From Kineosporia mesophila (GTDB lineage: Bacteria > Actinomycetota > Actinomycetes > Actinomycetales > Kineosporiaceae), in NCBI RefSeq assembly GCF_021129235.1, contig NZ_JAJOMA010000010.1:1-64000 (forward strand): a stretch of DNA of 64,000 bases, given 5' to 3'. Below are positions 1 to 7,291 of this stretch, in pieces (position 1 is the first letter of the stretch; each line of letters opens with the position of its first letter). The notes beneath the pieces were generated by a model. That model was given only the letters and a program-made list of their open reading frames with translations, searched no databases and was not told the origin of the DNA. The position numbers were made by a program, and so were the translations under genes.

Positions 1-1200
1 GCCCCGGCCATCCCGACCGCCCCCGCGGTGGTCAGTTCCCTGGTCTCGGCCGGCTGGAACGCCAGCGGCCAGCTGCTCACGGGCAGCACCGACACGGTGG
101 CGCACACCGGGGCGCTGGCCATGCCGGTGCAGGACAACCCGATCGCGTCCAAGGCCCTCAGCGACCTCTCCGTGGGTGAGTTCGCGACCTGCGCCCTGGC
201 CGTGGGCACGGCCTACTGCTGGGGCACCAACCCCGACGGTCAGCTCGGCAACGGCACCACCGACTCCGCCACGCTGCCGACCCCGGTCGGTGGGGTGCTC
301 GTGGGCAAGACGGTCACGGACATCCAGGCCGGCGTGCACCAGACCTGCGCCGTCGCCGACAGTAAGGCCTACTGCTGGGGCGCCAACGGCTCCGGCCAGC
401 TGGGTGACGGCACCACGATCTCCAGCTCGCTGCCGGTCGAGGTGGGCGGTCTGCTCACCGGTAAGACGGTCACGCAGGTGAGCACCCAGAGCGGCCACAC
501 CTGCGCCCTCGCCGAGGGCAAGGTGTACTGCTGGGGCGACAACGCCTGGGGCCAGCTGGGCAACAACACCACCACCAAGAGCCTGGTGCCGGTCGCGGTG
601 AACACCACGGGCGTGCTGAAGGACAAGACCGTCACCGCTCTGAGCACGGGTTACCTGCAGAACTGCGTGATCGCCGACGGCAAGGCGTACTGCTGGGGCT
701 ACGGCAGCTACGGGGCGCTGGGCAACTTCGCCACCAACAACAGCTCGGTGCCGGTCGCGGTCTACACGGCGAACGACGGCCTCGGTGGCAAGACCGTCAC
801 CAGCATCGACTCGCACAGCTACTCCTCCTGCGCGGTGGCGGACGGCAAGGCCTACTGCTGGGGCTACAACGTCTACGGCCCGCTCGGGGTCGACTCCACC
901 AGTAACCGGGCCTACCCGGTGCCGGTCGTGGCCACCTCCGGTCCGCTCGCCGGCAAGACCGTCATCCAGGTGACCACCGGTTTCGTCGAGAACAGCCCCT
1001 ACGCGGCCACCGGGTGCGCCGTGACCACCGACGGCACCGCCGCCTGCTGGGGCAGCACCGACACCTACGGCAACCTGGCGAACGGCTCGGTCACCGGCTC
1101 CAAGGTCCCGGTGCCGGTGCAGATCACGGCCGACCTGACCGGCCGCGCGATCACCTCGGTCTCCACGAACGGGCGCACCACGTCCTTCCTCACCCGATAA
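1..1200 (+). CDS. RCC1-repeat (regulator of chromosome condensation-like) beta-propeller protein, 5' partial
   Basis: The reading frame is open from the first base of the window, so the start and any signal peptide lie upstream; the first in-window GTG (28) is probably internal. The visible part has six consecutive repeats of about 55-60 residues, each with a CAxA...YCWG core followed by a (G/A)LG segment and a P-V strand, plus a partial repeat at the left edge. This is the RCC1/alpha-tubulin-suppressor propeller signature. Each repeat carries a pair of cysteines that could form a disulfide, which fits an exported protein. In bacteria such propellers are mostly cell-surface or secreted modules of unknown ligand. 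The stop is followed by a perfect hairpin. Family assignment is firm; function is unknown. Confidence 0.85.
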   Translation, partial: APAIPTAPAVVSSLVSAGWNASGQLLTGSTDTVAHTGALAMPVQDNPIASKALSDLSVGEFATCALAVGTAYCWGTNPDGQLGNGTTDSATLPTPVGGVLVGKTVTDIQAGVHQTCAVADSKAYCWGANGSGQLGDGTTISSSLPVEVGGLLTGKTVTQVSTQSGHTCALAEGKVYCWGDNAWGQLGNNTTTKSLVPVAVNTTGVLKDKTVTALSTGYLQNCVIADGKAYCWGYGSYGALGNFATNNSSVPVAVYTANDGLGGKTVTSIDSHSYSSCAVADGKAYCWGYNVYGPLGVDSTSNRAYPVPVVATSGPLAGKTVIQVTTGFVENSPYAATGCAVTTDGTAACWGSTDTYGNLANGSVTGSKVPVPVQITADLTGRAITSVSTNGRTTSFLTR

Positions 1201-1209
1201 CCCCTGGAA

Positions 1210-1247
1210 CCGGAACCACCCCTTGGACGTCCAAGGGGTGGTTCCGG
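1210..1247 (+). terminator. Hairpin after the RCC1-repeat gene
   Basis: A perfect 19-bp inverted repeat (1210-1228 against 1229-1247) starts 10 bases after the stop codon. There is no T-run, so it is a terminator-like or mRNA 3'-end hairpin of the GC-rich actinobacterial type. Confidence 0.6.
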
Positions 1248-1267
1248 CGTCGTTGGGAGGTACGGGG

Positions 1268-1762
1268 ATGAATCGAGCGGTCTGGCCGGCGCTGTGCGCC
1301 GTGCTGGTTCTCGGCGGATGTGGGGACGAGTCGGTCACCACCGGCTCTGATGTCCGTAAGAGTGTCGAGGGCACCTGGTACCCGCTCGCGATCACCGGCT
1401 GGAGCGTCTCGGACTTCGGGCGGTCCACCTACGGCACGGCATACCTGACGTTCGACGACGGTGACTGGAAGGCCAGCGACGGCTGCAACGGCCAGCGCGG
1501 CACCTACGACCTGACGGCCGACGGGACGTTCGAGATGGATTCCGGCGCGTCCACGGAGATCGGCTGTGCGAACGTGCCCCACGTCGACGTGATGGACGGG
1601 GCCACGCAGGTGCGGGTGGACGGCGACACGCTGATCTTCGCGGTGTCCGGTGAAAACCCCTCCGAGCTGGCCCGGTACACCCGCCGGAAGAACCCGCCGC
1701 CGACCTCGGTGGCGGACGGGATCCGCAAGCGCACCGAGGCGAGCACGCCTCCGCCACCGTAG
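1268..1762 (+). CDS. META-domain lipoprotein
   Basis: The ATG at 1268 is preceded by GGGAGG about 7 bases upstream. The N-terminus is a lipoprotein signal peptide: a short positive region, a hydrophobic core and the lipobox LGGC with Cys18 as the lipidated residue. The body contains an AYLTFDDGDW strand followed by DGCNGQRGTY, which resembles the META domain (HslJ-like) core with its conserved D-GCN motif. About 164 residues, so a single domain anchored to the outer face of the membrane. META domains occur in heat-shock/antibiotic-tolerance and secreted proteins, and no specific substrate can be inferred. The neighbours are also exported proteins. An in-frame start at 1223 would overlap the upstream hairpin and is less likely. 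Confidence 0.75.
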   Translation: MNRAVWPALCAVLVLGGCGDESVTTGSDVRKSVEGTWYPLAITGWSVSDFGRSTYGTAYLTFDDGDWKASDGCNGQRGTYDLTADGTFEMDSGASTEIGCANVPHVDVMDGATQVRVDGDTLIFAVSGENPSELARYTRRKNPPPTSVADGIRKRTEASTPPPP

Positions 1763-1871
1763 AATTAGGGTCGAATTGATCCTGGTGCGGGCAACGTGGA
1801 CGGTGCCCGGACCGACCTGGTGACGAGCACGGCCCGCGTGGCCGGTCTTTCGACGAACCAGGAAAGGTGTC

Positions 1872-2918
1872 ATGTCCAGCGTCTTCTCAGTACCGTCCGG
1901 GGTGCGTAGGAACGGGTGGCGAGGTCGCACCCGGATTGCCGGGCTGGTGGCCGCCGCCCTCGTGGCCGCGGCCGTGGTGCCGACCGCCCTGCACCTGCGA
2001 TCGGCCGGGGCCGCCGAGTACCCCGGCCCGGGAGCCGTGAGCGGAAACGTCGCCGTGCACGACCCGTCCATGGTGAAGGGCCCGGACGGTACGTACCTGC
2101 TGGCCGCGACGGCCCCGGGGATCGCGCTGCGCACGTCGACCGACCGCACCAAGTTCACCTACACCGGTCTGGCCTTCCCGAACGGGACCGCCACCTGGAC
2201 CGACGAGTACACCGGCACGAGCAACGGCAACCTCTGGGCGCCCGACCTCTCGTACCAGAACGGCAAGTACTACCTGTACTACTCGGCCTCGTCGTTCGGT
2301 AAGAACAAGTCGGCGATCTTCCTGGCCACCAGCACCACCGGCAAGCCGGGCAGCTGGACCAACCAGGGCAAGATCTACTCCACCACGACCAGCAGCGACC
2401 ACAACGCCATCGACCCCAATCTGGTGATCGACCGCAGCGGCAAGTGGTACCTCTCGCTCGGTTCGTTCTGGACCGGCATCAAGATGATCGAGCTGAACCC
2501 CACGACCGGTAAGCGTATTTCGAGCAGCTCAACGGTCTCCAGCATCGCCCGGCGCTCGGGCAGCACCGCGATCGAGGCCCCGGCGGTCATCTACCACGCG
2601 GGGTACTACTACCTGTTCACCTCGTGGGACGCCTGCTGCCAGGGCACGAGCAGCACCTACAAGATCATGGTCGGTCGCTCCAAGACCATCACCGGCCCGT
2701 ACAAGGACCGTCCGGGCACTCTGCTGACCGCGGGTGGCGGCACCCAGATCCTCGGTACGCACGGCACGATCGTCGGCCCGGGTGGGCAGTCGGTGATCCA
2801 GGACGGTGACGGCGACGTGCTCGTCTACCACTACTACGACGGCGCGGACAACGGCGTGGCCAAACTGGGTATCAACCGGCTCACCTGGGACTCCTCGAAC
2901 TGGCCCGCGGTCTCCTGA
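1872..2918 (+). CDS. Secreted glycoside hydrolase family 43 (probable endo-1,5-alpha-L-arabinanase)
   Basis: The 348-residue protein begins at an ATG with AGGAAAGG just upstream. Residues 1-48 form a long Arg-rich signal peptide with a hydrophobic Ala/Val core and an AGAA cleavage region. The mature part is a five-bladed GH43 propeller: HDPSM with catalytic base Asp64, the NLWAPDL blade, AIDPN with the pKa-modulating Asp181, and IEAPA with the general acid Glu235. The pattern GSFWTGIKM is typical of arabinan-degrading members. It would hydrolyse alpha-1,5-arabinan from plant pectin outside the cell. No carbohydrate-binding module follows the catalytic domain. Another GH43 specificity, such as beta-xylosidase, cannot be excluded by eye. 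Confidence 0.88.
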   Translation: MSSVFSVPSGVRRNGWRGRTRIAGLVAAALVAAAVVPTALHLRSAGAAEYPGPGAVSGNVAVHDPSMVKGPDGTYLLAATAPGIALRTSTDRTKFTYTGLAFPNGTATWTDEYTGTSNGNLWAPDLSYQNGKYYLYYSASSFGKNKSAIFLATSTTGKPGSWTNQGKIYSTTTSSDHNAIDPNLVIDRSGKWYLSLGSFWTGIKMIELNPTTGKRISSSSTVSSIARRSGSTAIEAPAVIYHAGYYYLFTSWDACCQGTSSTYKIMVGRSKTITGPYKDRPGTLLTAGGGTQILGTHGTIVGPGGQSVIQDGDGDVLVYHYYDGADNGVAKLGINRLTWDSSNWPAVS

Positions 2919-2947
2919 CTTACGGTTCCCGGACAGTCGTGTGACGG

Positions 2948-2980
2948 GCTCCCGGCGGCGATTCGCCGCCGGGAGCTTTT
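2948..2980 (+). terminator. Rho-independent terminator of the GH43 gene
   Basis: A perfect 13-bp GC-rich stem (2948-2960 with 2964-2976) with a 3-base ATT loop is followed directly by TTTT, 30 bases after the GH43 stop. Confidence 0.85.
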
Positions 2981-3069
2981 CCCTGAGCAGATGCGGGGTG
3001 CTTGCGACCGGGTGCGTGGTCGGCAAAAGTGGGGTCGCAACAGTTCTCGAGACGGTCAAACGGGGGACG

Positions 3070-3474
3070 ATGATGAGCTCGGTTCTGGAAGACCTGGTCC
3101 AGGCCTCCACGGTCAGCCCGGTCGCGATGCGCGAGGTGCTCGCCCGGTACCTGGCGGACGAGATCGAGGTGCGCCACCAGCCGGCCGACCCGACGGACGG
3201 CGTCTATCCGGCGAAGACCTTGCTGGAGGCCCTGGCCCAGCGCGAGGAACTGTTCACCACCCTGATGCCGGACTACGCCGAGACCTCCCGGGTGAGTGGC
3301 GACGGCGACGAGATCACCGTCGAGCTCAACCTCACCGGCACGCTGCCCGACGGTACGGCGATCGACGTCCGGGGCACCGACGTGGTGCTGGTGCGCGAGG
3401 GCCGGATCGTGCGGCTGACCGGCAGTTTCGACGCCGAGCAGATGCGCCCGCTGGTCCAGGCGCTGCAGGGCTGA
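3070..3474 (+). CDS. NTF2-like / SnoaL-fold small protein
   Basis: The start is placed at the first of two consecutive ATGs (3070), giving 134 residues. The sequence alternates an N-terminal helical stretch, an acidic region and C-terminal beta strands (ITVELNLTGTL, IDVRGTDVVLV, GRIVRLTGSFDAEQM). This is the layout of the NTF2-like superfamily, in which the last strands carry the motif 'dGkI.r.....D'. Such proteins bind or turn over small molecules in a conical pocket; the ligand is not predictable. It stands alone between a terminator and a convergent membrane-protein gene. Confidence 0.65.
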   Translation: MMSSVLEDLVQASTVSPVAMREVLARYLADEIEVRHQPADPTDGVYPAKTLLEALAQREELFTTLMPDYAETSRVSGDGDEITVELNLTGTLPDGTAIDVRGTDVVLVREGRIVRLTGSFDAEQMRPLVQALQG

Positions 3475-3486
3475 ACGGCCACCAGG

Positions 3487-4059
3487 TTAGGACAGGTCGA
3501 ACTTACGTTGTTCCCCGGCCACTTTCAGCGTCAGCACGGCCGGGGTCTCGCCGTCGGGCACGCGGAACCGGAGCTTCACGGTCCTGCTCTTGCCCGCGGC
3601 CACCTGTGCCACCTTCGCGGAGTCGTCCGGGACGCCGTCGTAGGAGTTCGCCTGGTCGGTGCGCAGGGACTGCCCGGCGCCGGGCACCTCGACCGGCACC
3701 TCCGACTCGTTCCGCACCCGTACCGACACGGTGACCGTTCGCTGCGCCGGATCGCCGTCGGCCTTCGAGACCTTGGGCGCGGCCGGCACCGACACCACGA
3801 GCGCGATCTTCTGGGCGGCGTCGCCGGTTCCGGTCTCGGTCTCGATCGTCTTCTCGTGCCCCAGCGACGTGGCCGGGGCCAGGAACGCCGGCAGCTCGCC
3901 GTAGTGCAGCATCACGGCCGCTGTGAAGATCAGCCCGGCCACCAGCAGCGCCGAGATCATCGCGCCCCAGCTGCCGCGGGTGTCCTGCGGCTTACCGCGG
4001 GGATGGTTGAGGCGTGGTGCGCTGCCCCGGGTACGGTTCCGCCCGTTCGTCCGTGCCAT
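3487..4059 (-). CDS. Single-pass membrane protein with extracellular beta-sandwich domain (DUF4352-like)
   Basis: A 190-residue protein with a basic cytoplasmic tail (residues 1-32, rich in Arg), one hydrophobic segment at about 34-54, and an extracytoplasmic part in which strands such as RTVTVSVRVRNES and GKSRTVKLRFRVPDG suggest an immunoglobulin-like beta sandwich. The pattern 'vtVrv.N.s..p..v' followed by a C-terminal 'v..G.s....l.F.vP' resembles DUF4352 domains of actinobacterial surface proteins. No enzymatic motif is visible. It converges on the NTF2-like gene, with 12 bases between the stops. Confidence 0.55.
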   Translation of the reverse strand: MARTNGRNRTRGSAPRLNHPRGKPQDTRGSWGAMISALLVAGLIFTAAVMLHYGELPAFLAPATSLGHEKTIETETGTGDAAQKIALVVSVPAAPKVSKADGDPAQRTVTVSVRVRNESEVPVEVPGAGQSLRTDQANSYDGVPDDSAKVAQVAAGKSRTVKLRFRVPDGETPAVLTLKVAGEQRKFDLS

Positions 4060-4254
4060 CGTTGCCTTCCACCCGTATCAACCCGTCGTGCGCTCTTCCC
4101 CGATCATGCATCGTGGGCGGAGCCGGGCCCTTCTGACAAGTCCCGCGACCTGACCCGTTCGTGAGGCGAGCCAGGCACCGGGGCGGATGGACGTCCACCA
4201 TTCCCCGCACGCCACCCGACCCCCCTGGGCTAACTGACACCGACTGGTGAAAAT

Positions 4255-4836
4255 GTGCGGGTGGACGTGCGCCCGGCAACACCCGACGACCTGCCCGCCC
4301 TCGCGGCGACGCTCGCCGACGCCTTCGCCGACGACCCGCTGTGGACCTGGATGATCCCCGAGCGACATCGCCATGCCCGTCTGACCCGGGTGTTCGGGGC
4401 GCTGCTGGCCCACACCCTTCCGCGCGGCCACGTGCGCACCACCGTGGACCGCCGCGCCGTGGCCATGTGGACGGCTCCGGGGGAGTGGAAACTGCCGCTG
4501 CCGACGGTGATCCGGGCGGCCCCGCCGATGGTGCGCGGCGCCGGCCGGCGCCTGCCCCGCCTGCTGCAGCGGATGGGCGACATCGAACGCGCCCACGAGC
4601 TCCAGCCGCCCCACCACTGGTACCTGGAGTTCATCGGCACGACCGCCGGCGGGCGCGGTCAGGGCCACGGCGCCGCGCTGATGGCCGACGCCCTGGGACG
4701 GTTCGGTGACACCCCGATCTATCTGGAGTCGTCCAACGTCCGCAATCTGCCCTTCTACGAGCGTCACGGGTTCCGGGTCACGGGTGATCTGGTGGTGAGG
4801 TCAGGCCCGCCCCAGCGGACGTTGTGGCGGGCCTGA
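4255..4836 (+). CDS. GNAT-family N-acetyltransferase
   Basis: The protein starts at GTG 4255 (MRVDVRPATPDDLPAL) and has 193 residues. The N-terminal 'R.At..D...l' strand-helix, the acetyl-CoA pyrophosphate-binding motif A (GRGQGHGAAL) and the C-terminal 'YLESSNVRNLPFYERHGFRVTG' segment form a complete GNAT fold. The EFIGTTAG strand before motif A and the FYERHGF motif are typical of the actinobacterial puromycin-acetyltransferase-like branch. It would transfer acetyl from acetyl-CoA to an amine of unknown identity. The Shine-Dalgarno sequence is weak. The gene converges with the nucleotidyltransferase gene. Confidence 0.8.
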   Translation: MRVDVRPATPDDLPALAATLADAFADDPLWTWMIPERHRHARLTRVFGALLAHTLPRGHVRTTVDRRAVAMWTAPGEWKLPLPTVIRAAPPMVRGAGRRLPRLLQRMGDIERAHELQPPHHWYLEFIGTTAGGRGQGHGAALMADALGRFGDTPIYLESSNVRNLPFYERHGFRVTGDLVVRSGPPQRTLWRA

Positions 4837-4845
4837 ACCCCTTCT

Positions 4846-5673
4846 TCAGGATCGGCTGTGCGCGCTGATCGCCCACGCCTCGATCACGTCGATGTCCGGC
4901 TGGGGCGGCAGGGGAGTCTTGCCCGACTCCAGGGCCGCGACCACCTCGGCGGCGACGGCATCGATCTCGTCCAGCACCACCTGCCTGTCCCGGACCTGGC
5001 CGGACTTCACCTCGAGCACCCGCCGGCGCTCGGCCTCGGGCATCGGCAGCGACAGCCGGCCGTGGTGCACCAGCTCCCGGCCCTGCATCGCCAGCCGCAG
5101 GGCGTGCGAGGCGTACTTCACGTCGTAGCCGTACTTCTCCACCAGCTCAGGACGGTTGGGCACCTTGCGGCCACCCTTCAGCAGGGCGTCCCGCTGGGAG
5201 TGCATGAACCCCAGGAAACGCCAGGCCGCCGTCTGCGACAGGAAATGCCCCCGCAGCGCTCGCAGTTCGTGCCCCAGCTCGTTGCTGAACAGCACGTCCG
5301 GGGCCGGGGCGAACAGGGGGAGCAGGGCAGTCGGGTTGCCCTTCAGAGCCAGGTTCAGGTACTTGCGCAGCGAGTACATCACCAGGTCGGTGTCACCCGG
5401 CCCGGAGCGCGCTCCCTCGGCCTGGGAGCGCGCCACATAACTGTCCCGTGTGGGCCGTAGCCCCATCAGCCAGGACGCCGGCTCGACGAAGATGCCCATC
5501 TCGTCGTGGTCGTCGGTACCCGCGATCGCGATGCCGTGCAGGCCCGAGCCCACGGTCGTGCGCAGGATCTGACCCGTCTCCGCCACCCTCCGGTCGCCGT
5601 ACTCCAGCACGGGGTCGGCCAGCAGTTCCATCACGATCTCCTCACTCCACCCGGATTTTGGGCAGTCGGACAT
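4846..5673 (-). CDS. RlaP-type nucleotidyltransferase (RNA repair pathway polymerase-beta superfamily)
   Basis: A 275-residue protein, or 262 if translation starts at the internal ATG of MELLADP. The motif GSGLHGIAIAGTDDHDEMGIF carries the polymerase-beta-type nucleotidyltransferase signature G-S plus D-x-D/E acidic residues. The following helical region, with YSLRKYLNLALKGNPTALLPLF and later KYASHALRL, matches the RlaP (PF10127) architecture. RlaP-family proteins were named for frequent linkage to RNA ligase/repair genes, but no such partner is adjacent here, so the substrate is open. All acidic catalytic positions appear intact. The gene is monocistronic, between a convergent GNAT gene and a same-strand esterase gene. 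Confidence 0.78.
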   Translation of the reverse strand: MSDCPKSGWSEEIVMELLADPVLEYGDRRVAETGQILRTTVGSGLHGIAIAGTDDHDEMGIFVEPASWLMGLRPTRDSYVARSQAEGARSGPGDTDLVMYSLRKYLNLALKGNPTALLPLFAPAPDVLFSNELGHELRALRGHFLSQTAAWRFLGFMHSQRDALLKGGRKVPNRPELVEKYGYDVKYASHALRLAMQGRELVHHGRLSLPMPEAERRRVLEVKSGQVRDRQVVLDEIDAVAAEVVAALESGKTPLPPQPDIDVIEAWAISAHSRS

Positions 5674-5729
5674 CGTGCAACATCAGCGGCGCTCAGGCCT
5701 ACCGATTTTCGCGGGCCGACCCGAACGGC

Positions 5730-6779
5730 TCAGCTCCTCAGGTGCTCGTCGAGGAAGGCGCGGATCACGTCGAAGGTGGGGGCCGGGGCTTCGGAGCGGG
5801 TCAGGTGGCCGCCGGTGGTGGTGTGCACGGTCACCGAGGGGGCGGGGTCGGTCCCGGTCAGGTAGGCGTCGGTGTGGACGGCGTCGTGCACCAGGGTGAA
5901 CGTGGCCGCCGCGCCCGCCGCGTGGTAGGCCCGGAACAGGATCTGGGACTGGTTGTAAGGCACCAGAGGGTCTTGCGTGCCGTGGGAGATCCAGATCGGT
6001 GGGGACTGGGCGGTGACGTAGGTGGCGGGGTTCGCGCGGGTGGTGGCCTCGGGGTCGGACTGGATGGCGAAACCCATCAGCCGTGACTCCGGGGAGGAGG
6101 CCGGGTCGTGCTTCTGGCCCTCGGGCAGGCGATGCTCGTCCATGGCCAGGAAATCGGTGGGGCCGAACAGGTCGACCACGGCCTGCACGCTGTCGGACTC
6201 CGATGCGTTTCCGAGATCACCTGCAAGATCGGGGTTTGCGGCGGTCACCCCGGCCATCACAGCCCCCCAGCCGCCACTGCTCGTGCCCATGGTGGCGAAG
6301 CGGTCCTTGGCCAGGCCGTATTCGCCGGCGTGGGCGCGCAGGTAGCGGATCGCGGTCTTCACGTCGTGCAGCTGGGCGGGAAACGTGGCCTGGCTGCTGC
6401 TGCGCACGTTCAGCCCGGCCACGGCGTACCCGTGCGGCGCCCACCGGGTGGCCAGGCCCTCGGCCGTGGTGGCACCGCTCAGGCCGGAGGCGGTGTTCTT
6501 CGTGTCGTCACTGCCGAATGCCGAACCGGCCTGGAAAAGGACGACGGGAAAGGGGCCTTCGACACCGGTCGGCACGTAGAGGTCGAGGAGGTGGGCCCGG
6601 CCGACGGGATCGGCGTAGGCCAGGTCGGCGTGGCGGGTGTGGCCGGCTCTCGGGGACGGGGTGCTCAGGGACGATGCGTTCCGCGAACCCGTCGCACAGG
6701 CGGCCAGAGCGCCCAGACCCGCCAGCGTCAGTGCGCCCAGCCCGGCCCGGCGGGTGAGGCCGAAGGAGGAGAAGGACAT
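5730..6779 (-). CDS. Tat-exported lipoprotein alpha/beta hydrolase (esterase/lipase type)
   Basis: 349 residues. The N-terminus has twin arginines (TRRAGLG, residues 9-15), a hydrophobic core and a lipobox LAAC with Cys28, so it is probably folded before export by Tat and anchored as a lipoprotein. The catalytic domain shows the nucleophile elbow GTSSGG, a downstream SHGTQDPLVP with the acid Asp, and a late His in the VHDAVHTDAYL region, giving a complete Ser-Asp-His triad. The layout (VVLFQAG, YAVAGLNVRSS, DVKTAIRYLRAHA) resembles acetyl-esterase/BD-FAE-like enzymes. The substrate is unknown; deacetylation of plant polysaccharide is possible given the GH43 nearby, but this is inference. Confidence 0.82.
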   Translation of the reverse strand: MSFSSFGLTRRAGLGALTLAGLGALAACATGSRNASSLSTPSPRAGHTRHADLAYADPVGRAHLLDLYVPTGVEGPFPVVLFQAGSAFGSDDTKNTASGLSGATTAEGLATRWAPHGYAVAGLNVRSSSQATFPAQLHDVKTAIRYLRAHAGEYGLAKDRFATMGTSSGGWGAVMAGVTAANPDLAGDLGNASESDSVQAVVDLFGPTDFLAMDEHRLPEGQKHDPASSPESRLMGFAIQSDPEATTRANPATYVTAQSPPIWISHGTQDPLVPYNQSQILFRAYHAAGAAATFTLVHDAVHTDAYLTGTDPAPSVTVHTTTGGHLTRSEAPAPTFDVIRAFLDEHLRS

Positions 6780-6983
6780 GCCGCCCAGGTTACGGGTGGC
6801 CCGTCCGTCGCGGTGGATACGCGACTCAGGGCTCTCTCAGCAATTACGGGGCGTCAAGGTGCTGTCGGACCAGGCGAAGCAGGAGGGGCCCACGCCCAGG
6901 GCCCGGGCCGTGGCCGCCGGGGTGCGGGCTGAGCCGCAGCACGTCGACCGGGGGCTCGAGCAGGGCCGGGCCCCCCGGGCGGG

Positions 6984-7274
6984 GAACTGTTCTCGCCCAC
7001 CTGCCGGCTGACCGGCCCGCCGGCAGACGTGGAGGGGGCGTCCGCGATCGACGCGATGGTCGGGCGGGTGCGGCAACAGTTCACCGGTCGCGGCCTGCGC
7101 CTGGCCGGGGCGGTGGACGGGCATCACGACCAGGCCCGCTTCACCGGGGAACTCGTGGCTCCGGGGCCGGGGGACCAGGACGCTGGGGTAGTCGATTTCG
7201 ACATGCTGCTGACCGGGGTGGACGCCAAGCGGGAACGCGTCCGGGGATTCCTGGATCAGGTTCCCGGCGTGTGA
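6984..7274 (+). pseudogene. Truncated SnoaL-like (NTF2-fold) gene remnant
   Basis: The open frame from about 6984 to 7274 encodes a recognisable C-terminal two thirds of a SnoaL-like protein: VEGASAIDAMVGRV, then GAVDGHHDQARFTGEL, then the typical ending VRGFLDQVP. The expected N-terminal helices with the 'W...D...R' motif are not visible in frame upstream, where the sequence runs into low-complexity Gly/Pro/Arg codons and no convincing start or Shine-Dalgarno is seen; GTG 7029 would begin inside the fold. I read it as a decayed gene. The rest of the 512-base stretch 6780-7291 holds nothing I can identify. Confidence 0.5.
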
Positions 7275-7291
7275 CCATTACCTGACCGTGG

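Noticed and set aside
4091-4118. A further copy of the dispersed palindrome (CGATCATGCATCGTG)
   Set aside because: Only a short core of the repeat ends is present and there is no second arm, so it does not qualify as a copy.
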